A stretch of DNA of 54,966 nucleotides from Arachnopeziza araneosa (lineage: Eukaryota; Ascomycota; Leotiomycetes; Helotiales; Arachnopezizaceae): the NCBI GenBank assembly GCA_003988855.1, contig QYAI01000161.1:1-54966 (forward strand), in the 5' to 3' direction. The translations under genes and the position numbers were made by a program. Positions 44,044 through 53,762 of the stretch are shown one piece after another. Every line of letters starts with the position of its first letter. Position 1 is the stretch's first letter. The notes beneath the pieces are model-generated. The model ran no database searches. It was given only the letters and a program-made list of their open reading frames with translations, and was not told the origin of the DNA.

Positions 44044-46604
44044 ATGTCATATCAAGGCGGCTCCACGCCTAGAAATGGCTATTGGCCTGCAGGTAGCGCG
44101 CCCAACGCATATCGGCAGGACGTCAATCCCCAGATTCTACATCCAAGAGGGCCTCCTCAATATCAGAGTCCTATAAATCAGCAAGCAGAGTATTGGACCT
44201 CGAATAACCAGGTACACAATGTAATGGCCGGGGGCACTTCCAACAATGGCTACTATCCGCCAGCTTCCCATGAACAACCATTCCAACAACCACAATTTCA
44301 ACAACCGCAGTTCCAGCAACCCCAATTTATTTCCCCGTCGCAGCTCCTCCAACAGCAACCTGCTTCCATACCCCATACGTCGCAGTATGAGCGCACGCCT
44401 TCTCTGAGTCGAAAACCTTCGAGCACGCCCATGAGAGCTACTTCAAGCATGTCGTCCCCTTCCCCAATGCAGCCTGAGCCTGATACGGCGATGCTCCTAG
44501 TATCACTTGCTGAAGAATATTTCGATGAAGCCCACAAACTCGCTCCTTCTGTCGCACGATCCATGACAACTACCTACGTCGCAGCATATGAACAGTTGAT
44601 AGCCACGGGCTTAGGTTGTTTGGATGTGGCTCTGAAAAGAGTGCGATTGACACCGAGAGTTGAAGCAAACATTAGACTACGCTATGCAGGGGTCCTTTAT
44701 GAAGAGACTGACAATGACATGGAGGCAGAAACGACCTTGACACAAGGAGTTGCACTTTGTGCAAGGGTAAGTATCTTACTATAGGGAATAATCATAGACT
44801 GACGTGCATACCAGAATCATTACTATGATCTAAAGTATGTCATGCAGTTTTTACAGGTGCGTTTCATGGCCAGGACAAACCCTAAAGCAGCCATGAAAAG
44901 CTTGGATACTCATATATCTGAAGCTGAAGTGTTAGTTCTTCTTAGAATTTTCTCATAAGAACTTTCTCTGACTCCTATAGTTATCATCACTTCTCGTGGA
45001 TCTACGCATTCCGATTCTTACGAGCCACACTTGCTTCAACTTCCAGCTCAATCATCGACAATAAAGCTGCTACCAAGAACTTACAAAAGATAGCCGAACT
45101 TGCTCAACAGCAAGATGATCGTGCGATACATCTTACCGCCTCCCTAATGGAAGCTATGACTTTTATGAGGAGTACAGGCCCAGATGCGCTCGAGCACATG
45201 CAAGGAGCAATCGCAGCCGCATGGGCCCACCAAATGGACTCTGAGTGCAATATTCCGCAACTTCAATGCTTGGCTCACATGATTGATGTTGTTTGTAGCA
45301 TTCGACAGGGGCAGCCAAGTTTGATGAAGGAAAAGTTCAAGAATCTACGAGATGCTATGGATAATATCAAAGATAACAAGGCATGGAGCTCCAGTGATGT
45401 GATTGCAATCCCGATTCGGAGGACTCCAAAAAGCTCTCACGTTGTCAGTGAAGATACAAGAATGGTGCTTGGTATCGGAAGTGATGGTGGTGACAATTTG
45501 ATGCTCTCTTTCTTGAATCAAAAAGATTCTATTGCCCTATCGTTAGTTTTCTTCGCTTATCCATGGCTTTTTATTGACCAAGCTCTAGATTCTTGCTTGG
45601 TGGATTTGTATTACAGCATGGGACAACTGCATCAGAAAAACTGTCAGCCGCAAGATACTTAAATGAAGGAATTCAGAGGTTAGAGAATGATGGTAAAACT
45701 CTTAATCTGTCATCCAATCAAGAACTATGTGCTAACATAAACGCAAGACTCTAGGACAGGAAAAAGTCCTCCTACATGTCTGTTACCAGAATTGATTTCG
45801 AGACGGATATGGCGAGGTCAAACAATTTGCTATACGCGTATTTATCTCGCATTCTACCATGCTTCGCTTGCAGAATGGGCGCACGTGGAAAGAATCATCC
45901 GCGAGCTGAACAATACAACACAACTTTACGAAGTCTCTCCAGCGAGCCCTCCAACCTATCTCATATCGTATCTAACAGGGATCTATCATCAAGGAATCGG
46001 AGATCTCGATACTGCATTACAAATCTTCCAAGACAAGCGATTCGAATTACCGAAGATCCCCAGCTCTATCAATATGAGCCTCCTTGGTCAGCTGGACCAA
46101 GATCTTGCTGTCCTTGCAGCCCTTAATACGGTCTGGATTCTCCAGCATCCACAATTCCAAAACCTCTCCAATAACGCTGCGTTAATTGATAGGCTTGGAC
46201 CTTTCTGTGAGCAACACCCGAGCAATGACATAAGAGCAGCCTACAGTTTGGTCCTAGCAACCGTGAAGACGCAGCCAGCAGGCCAAATGATTCATCTCAA
46301 GCTCAACATGAATGCGGCTTTGAGCAGTGCCCAAAAAACAAAGAATTTTCAAATTCTTTCCATCACATTAAGTGTAATGTGCAGCAAGTTTTTTGACAAT
46401 ATCATGGGTGCCCAAGCCGAGAAAAGTGCACAAGCTGCATCTCTTCAATCAAAGTCAAGTGGGAATCCTTTGTGGATGAGTGTTGCAGATGGCATGCTGG
46501 CCAAATGTTATGAGCTTCAAGGGAAAACCGCGGAGGCGCAACAAACAATTGAGATTGCTCTCAGATCTGCTCAAAAGATTTTGCCGGATCTGGACGAAAC
46601 ATGA
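44044..46604 (+). CDS. MAU2: Cohesin loading factor Mau2/Scc4
   Basis: Five exons 44044-44766, 44815-44930, 44981-45541, 45589-45692, 45748-46604 give 786 residues. With Scc2 it loads cohesin onto chromatin. The N-terminus is low-complexity, with four consecutive PxQFQQPQF-type repeats (FQQPQ). The TPR-like superhelix starts at AMLLVSLAEEYFDEAHKLAP. It runs through LRYAGVLYEETDNDMEAETT, NHYYDLKYVMQFLQVRF, PKAAMKSLDTHISEAEVYHH and FSWIYAFRFLRATL, and ends EWAHVERIIRELNNTTQLYE and NPLWMSVADGMLAKCYELQG. At the third intron two acceptors six bases apart keep frame; the later (45588) gives LSFLLGGFVLQHG and a 47-nt intron. At the fourth, donor 45693 with acceptor 45747 avoids an in-frame stop. Confidence 0.88.
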
Positions 46605-47420
46605 GCTCATAATCGGGATCGGCCATCGGATGACCTGAACATTACTGGTCTTTACTAATATATATGAAGTATTCTTGTCTATACGTTGAGATTGCTGTGT
46701 AAGATTTGAGTGGAACTTGGCTCTAGCTTCGGAGTTACGGACATCATTATTGGGTTGGTTGGCGAAAATATACCCATTTGCTTCCCTGGCGTGGATTGCT
46801 TTTTAAAGAGAGGGGTGGGCATACAGGAATAGGTAGCATTTGCTAGTATTTAAATCGTGTTTAAACAGATCGTGTGATGTGATTTACTATCACATTCTTG
46901 AGCTTCTAGTGAGAACTACGACTTGATTGAGCTTGGTGCACTCATGTTAAATAAGATAATACTTTGGTCAGATTTATGCAACATCGAAAAGACAAACCGG
47001 GTAGCTCTTGTAATGGATGGCCACGACAACCATTGACCTCGTAGCACAATATAGATGCTTTTTGACAAGTTTTTTCAAGCACATTGAACCCTCAAATAGT
47101 TAAGGATTCAAGATAATTTTAGTATGGACAGTGAGAACGATTAATGGAAATTGGGAATGATTTATGAAGAGTTTAAAGTCGCCAGAATTAATTGAATTAA
47201 TTGACGTTGGGAAAGAGCTACGAAAAGTTTGAAGTTGTTAACATTTATTAATATTGACAAGGATTCATGGAATGTTTGAAGTTGCTAGTATCTAATGACA
47301 TTGATAGCCCCAATTCTCGGCTGAAGTTTTAGGACCCCTGTCCTATGATCGCGACCTGTAAAAAAAATCCGAGACTTCAATAACGTGAAGACCAGAACAC
47401 AGCCAGTGTTCAATTCACAA
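46605..47420. other. AT-rich intergenic region before PET127
   Basis: 816 bp, strongly AT-rich, without a plausible gene. It contains a degenerate three-copy repeat (47171-47310). The PET127 promoter should lie here; the frame opens at 47385 with GTG, but the first ATG is at 47421. Confidence 0.5.
47171..47310. repeat. Three degenerate copies of a ~50-bp unit
   Basis: Copies start near 47171, 47228 and 47274 with gtttRaagt(t/c)g, then an A/T-rich part and a ttgac(g/a) or tgacattg end. Spacing is about 57 and 46 bp. It lies 110-250 bp upstream of PET127. Confidence 0.6.
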
Positions 47421-50400
47421 ATGTTGGCGTCAGCTTCTCGCGGCAGACCAGCGGCGAAGAACTTTTATGTCTGCTCATCGTGCCTGTTGACTCTAAATTC
47501 AAGGAATCTTTCCGAACGCACACCTATCGAGGTCCATTACCCAACTCGAGTTTCGCATTTTTCAACAACTCGAACCAAGTACAATGCAGAGGAGGAGAGC
47601 GACACTTCGAACAACGATCCTGCTAAATATGCCGAGGTTTATCATGCAGAACAGTTCAAACAGTCGCCAACGCCCCTGTCGAAGTCTAAAGCAACACTCA
47701 TTGCGCTGAGAGCTCTGCTACGTGCTGAAGACGACACAGGATTACCAACGAAAATTGGGAATGAAGTAGAAAATACTGGCGAGGACTCCAAAGCCACGCT
47801 TGATGCATTGAGGGATGTATTGCGTGGTAAAGACAGTACAGAGCGAATAACACTAGCCACGAAGGACAGCAGAGCGAAAAGCAGTCACAAGAAATCCAAA
47901 GCGACGCTTGCTGACTTAAGGGCATCATTACGCGTTAGAGGCAATTCAGAGCCACTAGTACCGGAAAACAAAGATAAAGAATTGGAAAACAGTGGCGAGA
48001 AGCCAAGTAAAGGTGGCAAGAGAGCTGCAGTCGGAGCTTCAAAGTCGGAGCTACGTAGGCGCAGGAAGGGAATGCAAAACAAGGCAACCAAAACACAAGC
48101 AACCAATACAGAATCAAATCCGAAGGATGACGAAAAGAGGAAAGGCGTTGACTCTACAGATTCATTGACAATTTTATTGGAGGCCGAGCTTACAGGCCGT
48201 CCAGAAAATTCAAAGTTGGAAGCAAAGAAACACAAAAATGGAAAGCAAAGAGATACGACTAAATCACCAGGACAGAAACTAGAAGAGGAGGAGATCGACA
48301 GCGCTCAAAATTCGCCAACTCCCGATCCAGATGCAGATAAGCCAAACACTAAAGGCCGTCCAAAGAGGACTCAAAGCCTATCCAGTGGACGAAAAGCAAG
48401 GGCTGAGGCTAAAGCGCTGCGAAAGCCTCTCAAAATAAAGAAACATTCATCACCTCTTAAAATAAGAAGAATATCAGAGACTGTCAAGCCCGTAGCTGAG
48501 TCTCCTAATTCTGAGCTTGGAAAACTGCTGAAATCTGGAACACTATCGAAAGCTGCGAGAGCAGTTGTACTAAAAGCACTTGGAACCAATTCTGATGCCC
48601 CTTCACAATTTCTAACTCTTAAGGATGCTCTTCACAAATCTGGTCAAGCTCAATCTAAGAGAGATGGAAGCAAGACTAAAGTTGCTAAAGAAGTTGTTGG
48701 CAAGACTAGACCTAGTACGAGAGCCAATGTTGAAGAAATTCCAAAAAGAATGCAAGGCCACGTTATCGAGACTGTTAATGCAGCAAATCTCAACTTGACG
48801 CCCATTGATAAAGGTCAACTTGATGTCCCCAGCCTCTCTTACGGTCTAGAAAGAGTTCTGTTCAACCCTGGTGTATACCAGTTACAGGATCCTAGATCTA
48901 GGGTATTTAATTTTGATCCTTACCTGCAGACGATTATGCCTGTGAGCGAATTCGATTTTAGTGCTTTGAAGGCCTACATTACGTCTTCTCGAGACGAAAC
49001 TCTACTCAGGAAGGCGAAACAAGAAGGGAAGAAGTACACCGGATCAACTTCAAGCATGAGCGCATCGCTAGCTCACTTTCATTTTCTCCTATCTCAGTGG
49101 CGACCAGTCAATACTGGTGGGCTGTCAAAGGTCTTTCCTGTCGAGTTTAATAGTTTCACATCACTTCAGCGTGCTCCGGTTGCCATATTTCTGCGATGGA
49201 AAGATGGGGTTTATGCCATTGATGCAGACAAGCAATTTGACTCCGGGAATATTCTCATGTCACTAGGGAAATCTATGGAAAAGCTATTAACTATGCCGAC
49301 TGAGGATTTCGAGAGGTATCGCAAAGAAAACTCCCATCAAGTCACTGAGGCCGAGCGAAATGACCCCGAGCCGTTTCATTATAGTACTCTAGGTGACTTT
49401 CTTCTGAGATCACAATTAGATGCTCATGATCCACGGTTACCAGGAACAGGCATGTTCGACCTGAAGACGAGAGCTGTTATATCAATTAGAATGGATACTT
49501 CGGAATACGAGGTCGGCCGAGGCTACGAAATTCGGAGCCGTCATGGTGAATGGGGATCATATGAAAGAGAATACTACGACATGATTCGGTCGGCATTCTT
49601 GAAGTACTCAATGCAAGTCAGAATGGGTCGGATGGATGGCATCTTTGTTGCTTTCCACAACACCGAGCGCATTTTCGGCTTCCAATACATAAGCCTTTCG
49701 GAAATGGATTATTGCATCCACGGAACCGACAATCTCACTCTGGGTGACTCTGAGTTTAAGTTGAGTTTAGATTTGCTCAATAGAGTACTTGATCGAGCGA
49801 CCACGAAATTCCCTGAAAAAACACTACGGCTACACTTCGAAACCCGTGCAGGCGCTACCCCATTCATGTACATTTATGCTGAGCCTGTTGAAGAAGAAGA
49901 GGTTGAAAACATACAAAACTCAAGCAGAGAGGAGATCGAAAAATTTGAAAAAGATGTCCTAGGATTAGGTGTCGATGAGGACGGGTGGGCCAGCATGCAA
50001 GACAATATTGAGAAAACAATGGTCATTGACGAGATCGCTCCGGAAGAGCTGAACGAAGACGAGAAGGAACCTTCAGCGGCTTGGGACTCGCAAATAATAG
50101 AAAATGAAGACGACGAAGATGTGAGCGTGGAATATGATAGAGATGACGAACTGGAAGCGGATTTAGATGAAGAGGCTAAGCTTGATAGCGAGTTGGTAAC
50201 GGAGTTCATTGTGGGGAGTAGCGAGAAAGGAGTCGACGCAATAGAAGGGGACGACGAAGTGGAAGAGGTGGATGAACTACACAAAACCGAAGAGGATGGC
50301 CAAGACGACAAACAGCTAGACCTAGTAGACGAGGATACATCATCTACTTCAATTCAAGCCGACGGTTCTGATCAGACTGAAGATGGAATTGCTGAATCAG

Positions 50401-50780
50401 AAAAGGCTGGGATCCACGACACCACCCCCGTATCGCCTGATGAGAATGACAGCAAAGCGAAACCTCTCCTTGCTATGACACTCACAGTTCGCAACAAAGT
50501 CAATGGTCAGTACGTTGAACGTCCTAAAGGATTGACAAAAGATGATGACTGGGTTGTCGAATATTCGTTAGCCGAGATCGACGACCCGCAAAGGGCAACA
50601 AATCTGTTGAATTTAACAAAGAAGCGCCGGTCTGCGATTTTCAAAAGAGATTTCGACATCACCAATGATAAGTGGAATGATAAATTCATCAAGAACATTC
50701 AGAAACATGTCGAAGAGGGTAGGAAGTATAGGGAAGAGATCACCGAGATTGAGAAGGACCAGCCAAAGAAGGTCTTGTAG
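47421..50780 (+). CDS. PET127: Mitochondrial RNA-metabolism protein Pet127
   Basis: Intronless, 1,119 residues from the ATG at 47421 (yeast Pet127 is about 800; the extra length is low-complexity). The start LASASRGRPAAKNFYVCSSC and the following Arg/Ser-rich part fit a mitochondrial presequence. Residues about 87-170 hold three ~35-residue repeats of KATLxALRxxLR (SKATLIALRALLR, SKATLDALRDVLR, SKATLADLRASLR). A Lys-rich linker follows. The conserved domain (about 465-830) includes YGLERVLFNPGVYQLQDPRS, FNFDPYLQTIMPV, FHFLLSQWRPVNTGGLSKVF, DPRLPGTGMFDLKTRAVISI and RMDGIFVAFHNTERIFGFQY. A very acidic tail comes after. Pet127 localises to the mitochondrial membrane and acts in mRNA 5' processing and stability; in fungi it activates the exoribonuclease of the degradosome. 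Confidence 0.93.
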   Translation: MLASASRGRPAAKNFYVCSSCLLTLNSRNLSERTPIEVHYPTRVSHFSTTRTKYNAEEESDTSNNDPAKYAEVYHAEQFKQSPTPLSKSKATLIALRALLRAEDDTGLPTKIGNEVENTGEDSKATLDALRDVLRGKDSTERITLATKDSRAKSSHKKSKATLADLRASLRVRGNSEPLVPENKDKELENSGEKPSKGGKRAAVGASKSELRRRRKGMQNKATKTQATNTESNPKDDEKRKGVDSTDSLTILLEAELTGRPENSKLEAKKHKNGKQRDTTKSPGQKLEEEEIDSAQNSPTPDPDADKPNTKGRPKRTQSLSSGRKARAEAKALRKPLKIKKHSSPLKIRRISETVKPVAESPNSELGKLLKSGTLSKAARAVVLKALGTNSDAPSQFLTLKDALHKSGQAQSKRDGSKTKVAKEVVGKTRPSTRANVEEIPKRMQGHVIETVNAANLNLTPIDKGQLDVPSLSYGLERVLFNPGVYQLQDPRSRVFNFDPYLQTIMPVSEFDFSALKAYITSSRDETLLRKAKQEGKKYTGSTSSMSASLAHFHFLLSQWRPVNTGGLSKVFPVEFNSFTSLQRAPVAIFLRWKDGVYAIDADKQFDSGNILMSLGKSMEKLLTMPTEDFERYRKENSHQVTEAERNDPEPFHYSTLGDFLLRSQLDAHDPRLPGTGMFDLKTRAVISIRMDTSEYEVGRGYEIRSRHGEWGSYEREYYDMIRSAFLKYSMQVRMGRMDGIFVAFHNTERIFGFQYISLSEMDYCIHGTDNLTLGDSEFKLSLDLLNRVLDRATTKFPEKTLRLHFETRAGATPFMYIYAEPVEEEEVENIQNSSREEIEKFEKDVLGLGVDEDGWASMQDNIEKTMVIDEIAPEELNEDEKEPSAAWDSQIIENEDDEDVSVEYDRDDELEADLDEEAKLDSELVTEFIVGSSEKGVDAIEGDDEVEEVDELHKTEEDGQDDKQLDLVDEDTSSTSIQADGSDQTEDGIAESEKAGIHDTTPVSPDENDSKAKPLLAMTLTVRNKVNGQYVERPKGLTKDDDWVVEYSLAEIDDPQRATNLLNLTKKRRSAIFKRDFDITNDKWNDKFIKNIQKHVEEGRKYREEITEIEKDQPKKVL

Positions 50781-51643
50781 ATTGAGAAGACGAACATGGA
50801 AGTTATCAAAATTTGAGAATAAAGAGCTAACGAAAATCATTATGAACAGCACATTAGACTATGTTCTTGTAGAATAGCTGTAACAATGGATAAAGGGCAA
50901 TAGCCAAAATGTAATATTAAGGGATATATTACAATGTATATCAATATGTCTTTGCTCTATTCTATGCTTTCAGCCTACTCTCAAGATTCTGTTCAGTTAG
51001 TAACTTATAACAACAAATTGAGCAAGCCGCAAGTTTATCTATCAATCCAGGGATATATGGGCCAGCTGTAACTCAGGCCCCCTCGGCTTTCATAGTCACT
51101 AGTCAATTCCCTCTTTTATCGCAGGTAAGTAATAATGTTGAAGTGAAGAACTCCGGCTGCATCCTACATTAATGAAGTAGACGCCGACCATCCTCGCTTA
51201 ATTAAGTAACGGCTTATGGTTTGTACTAGCTAGTAAAATCAATCAGTGTAAAAAAAAATGTTTAAAAGCAAAGGAAGTGATGTGGTTCTTAAATGTCAGA
51301 CGGGAAACTACTAGGAGACTGACGGGTATGTCTAGGTCAGATAGAACAAGATGCAAAAGTAACAAGTGCAAGACGCATATGCAGAAGGCAAAGGAGGTAC
51401 AAGAGACTGTAAAGTTTCTTAGGAAGTGCTGCTCCTAGTTGCTTAAAGGTGTTAGTAACGACTTGCTTAAGAGAGGAGAGAATCTTCGGATTGCAGTACC
51501 TCAAATTTCGAAAGCAAGAAGTTACTAGCTATAAAGGAGATATAAGCACAAAAGTAAGGAGGATAGTGCAAAAACTCCCGAAAAATATTCGTGTACTCAT
51601 AGAGTAGTAAAAATAGCAAAATTTTACTTTCCAGGGGGGGATT
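50781..51643. other. Intergenic region between PET127 and the tRNA gene
   Basis: 863 bp of AT-rich DNA. The first part is the PET127 3' UTR. Short T runs at the tRNA-proximal end (minus strand, about 51608-51627) can serve as Pol III terminators for the tRNA gene. No protein-coding frame is convincing. Confidence 0.5.
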
Positions 51644-51721
51644 GCACCCTCCGGGAATCGAACCCGGGGCCAGCGCACACATAAATGGGAAGCGCTGATT
51701 TTACCACTAAACCAAGAGTGC
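51644..51721 (-). tRNA. tRNA-Gly(CCC) with an 8-nt intron
   Basis: Read on the minus strand, the 78-nt gene folds fully. The acceptor stem GCACTCT pairs with AGGGTGC (one GU). The D stem is GTTT/AAAT with loop AGTGGTA. The anticodon stem is AGCGC/GCGCT and the T arm CCGGG-TTCGATT-CCCGG. Box A (TGGTTTAGTGG) and box B (GGTTCGATTCC) are perfect. The anticodon loop region has 15 nt instead of 7; placing an 8-nt intron (TTTATGTG) after base 37 leaves the loop TTCCCAT with anticodon CCC, which reads GGG glycine codons. No CCA is encoded, as expected for a nuclear gene. Confidence 0.93.
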
Positions 51722-52222
51722 CTGAACTTTTCGGATGGGAAAAGCGACGTGTTTGAAACTATGAAGGGTGCTGCTTTTATGATTTTAGTCAGGAAAATCC
51801 CGCTGCTTGCCAAGGCACCAGGTGCGTCACGTCTTCATAATTCAAAGTCTTATTGGCTAGGAGTGCGATGTGCATGTTGATTATGCATGTACTCTTGACG
51901 CCCTGTGCAGAAGAATTTGTGTGGAGGCAGAAAAAGGCGGTGATTGGACCCTTGCATTTGATAAAACCACTCTGGATTGTTGACTTTTGATTCTCGCTTC
52001 TCGCTTCTCGATTCTCGATTCCCGCTTATTTACTTCTGCACCCGCCATACACATTTCAGCTTACCAGATATGTACCATTCATAATCCGAATGGCTCGTTC
52101 CCAAGTGGTGTGATAGCACAATTTCAATCCGCTGTAATTGGTCTACCATATAAGCATGCAAACTTGTTTATCAGTGCCATCTCCTGCACTCCTTTTTATC
52201 TCGCTTACTTCATGATTTTCCA
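51722..52222. other. Intergenic region after the tRNA gene
   Basis: About 500 bp with a small direct repeat (ttctcgcttctcgcttctcg near 51990-52015). No gene is recognised. It is where housekeeping sequence gives way to the accessory segment. Confidence 0.45.
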
Positions 52223-52546
52223 ATGGACGAAGTCTCAACTGAGGAATTGCTGTGGGGCTTAGAGAATCCTGATAGTTTTTTTTAAAGGGAAACGGAAGGC
52301 TGCCAAAGCAACTAGAAAAAACGTCGCTGGCGTTGTCCGAAAATGGGAAGAGTATGTCCTTGTTGAATGCCAAATGTTAAGCTGATTGTTAAATTTCTCA
52401 GGTACACTAAAAAGATTGGCAGAGAGGGAGTGATGCCTGATTTGTTAATTTTGAAGGTATTCTGCAAGTTATTGGCGAACAGTTGTCATGGAAATATAAA
52501 CAAACGCGTTTCCTTTCACTCCATTGTAGCTTTGTTGATTAACTGA
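52223..52546 (+). pseudogene. Recombinase-like N-terminal fragment, frameshifted
   Basis: The first frame starts MDEVSTEELLWGLENPDSFF and stops at TAA in a run of eight T (52276-52283). With one T fewer, the frame would continue as FKGKRKAAKATRKNVAGVV, RKWEEYTKKIG and MPDLLILKVFCKLLANSCHG, and stop at 52546. A perfect 50-nt intron (52352-52401, GTATGT...CTCAG) sits inside, so this was once a spliced gene. The pattern (Lys/Arg-rich start, KATRKNVxxVxRKWEEY, then a helix-rich part) reminds me of the SAM-like core-binding start of fungal FluG/DUF3435-type tyrosine recombinases. The resemblance is weak and no catalytic part follows. The T run could also be a sequencing or population variant. Confidence 0.4.
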
Positions 52547-53112
52547 ATTATTTTGTGGTATTTGTTGCGCTGGGGGTAGAGTGTCTGAAAAAGGTACCCG
52601 GCTCTGTTGACTTTCTATGTTTGTGCTTAAGTTGATTCCTAGGCAATTTTCCTGACTAACAACTGTTCCCAAATTTACGTTGTTGGTTACAGAATTGGAA
52701 GAGTTCGAAGTAGAATTATTTATATTATTCTCGTTGATTTGAGAAGCGAAAAGGTGCTAAACGCAAAGTTTCAAACTGAAGAACAACAAGATGTGACTTA
52801 ATGCTTCGTTAGATTACCAGTAATATGTGAACGTTGGTCAGGACCTAGGCCTGAAGGCCTAGGCAGGAACTAAGGCAGCACCCGAAGCTGACTTCTTTGA
52901 TAGAAGGGATGAAGATCAGCAGAGCGATCTTCAGAACTATCGACAAGACTATCGATAGAACTACTGATTGACTATTGAAAAGAAGACCGTGCGACAGGAA
53001 CTGTGTGGCTGTCCTCTCGTACGAGGAGTATATGTAGGAAGCTTCAAGCACTTGGTGCTCTTCAGCTTTACCTTCTTGAAATATCAGATTCGTCATTCAC
53101 GTGTTCTGATCG
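52547..53112. other. Accessory intergenic DNA
   Basis: About 570 bp. A minus frame at about 52499-52760 is Asn/Ser-rich and protein-like but has no start or partner exon that I can defend. A 20-bp palindrome lies at 52844-52863. It contains cgatag direct and inverted copies near 52940-52960. Confidence 0.35.
52844..52863. repeat. Perfect 20-bp interrupted palindrome
   Basis: cctaggcct-ga-aggcctagg: nine-base arms around a two-base centre. It could form a hairpin or bind a dimeric protein. Its function is unknown. Confidence 0.85.
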
Positions 53113-53433
53113 TGCAATCGTGAACTCTTACAGATAAAAGCAGATTTGAGAGAAGCTAAGCAAGCTAAGAAGCAATTGCTTGCTGAGATGCAAGAGTCTT
53201 TGAATGTCTCGCAAAAGACACTATCTAAGCAGCTAAAACCAGTAGCAGTCAAGGCTAAAAAAGCTAAAGCCACGATGCGCAAAACGGGAAAAGCTCCTGC
53301 TAAGTCTATTCAGCAACCTATATTCGTCTCCGAACCTCATATAGTTCATGAAGCAGGTGATGCAGCAAGTGGGGTAGGAGGGGTAAAAAATCGAAGGGGA
53401 CGTCAAATTGTACTGCTGGAACGATTTAAATGA
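53113..53433 (+). pseudogene. Possible transposase C-terminal tail
   Basis: A 106-codon open frame with no start codon of its own. It has a Lys/Ala-rich coiled-coil segment (ADLREAKQAKKQLLAEMQES), basic AVKAKKAKATMRKTGKAPAK, and ends RRGRQIVLLERFK just before the stop. Lys-rich coiled tails ending in GRxIxLPxRF-like motifs occur at the C-termini of fungal pogo/Fot-type transposases. No DDE residues or terminal repeats were found around it, so this is a tentative remnant. Confidence 0.35.
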
Positions 53434-53559
53434 TGGATTTAGGGCTGGAAACCTATACTTTACAGTCTCTTATTTAATTTGCATCAGTTTTAGTTCATTC
53501 TAATATATAGTTGTTAAAAAAACGATTTTTTGGGTATATGGGGTTTTGGTGTTTTCGTG

Positions 53560-53592
53560 CGGCTTTACTGCGGGACCGGCTTTACTACGGGA
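53560..53592. repeat. 16-bp direct repeat
   Basis: cggctttactgcggga (53560-53575) and cggctttactacggga (53577-53592) differ at one base, with period 17. They either mark the end of a mobile element or fall inside the first exon of the following uncharacterised gene. Confidence 0.85.
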
Positions 53593-53762
53593 TCTCGGTT
53601 ACCTGTGGCTGTAAGTTCCAGGCACGAAAATCGCAAACAAAAAATAGCACGACAATCCGCAACTAGTGGGAAGAGTTGCCTTTCCACCCTCACGAAGCTT
53701 CAGGAATAGGTGCCTATCTTTATGATATTTTGATCTCGCAAAGCCCGGATCCGTCCTCCACA

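Noticed and set aside
51529..51813. 94-codon minus frame
   Set aside because: It runs straight through the tRNA-Gly gene and its flanks.
52990..53035. Similarity of a GTACGAGAGGA string (minus) to the LSU rRNA sarcin-ricin neighbourhood
   Set aside because: The match is about a dozen bases and does not extend on either side; most likely chance.
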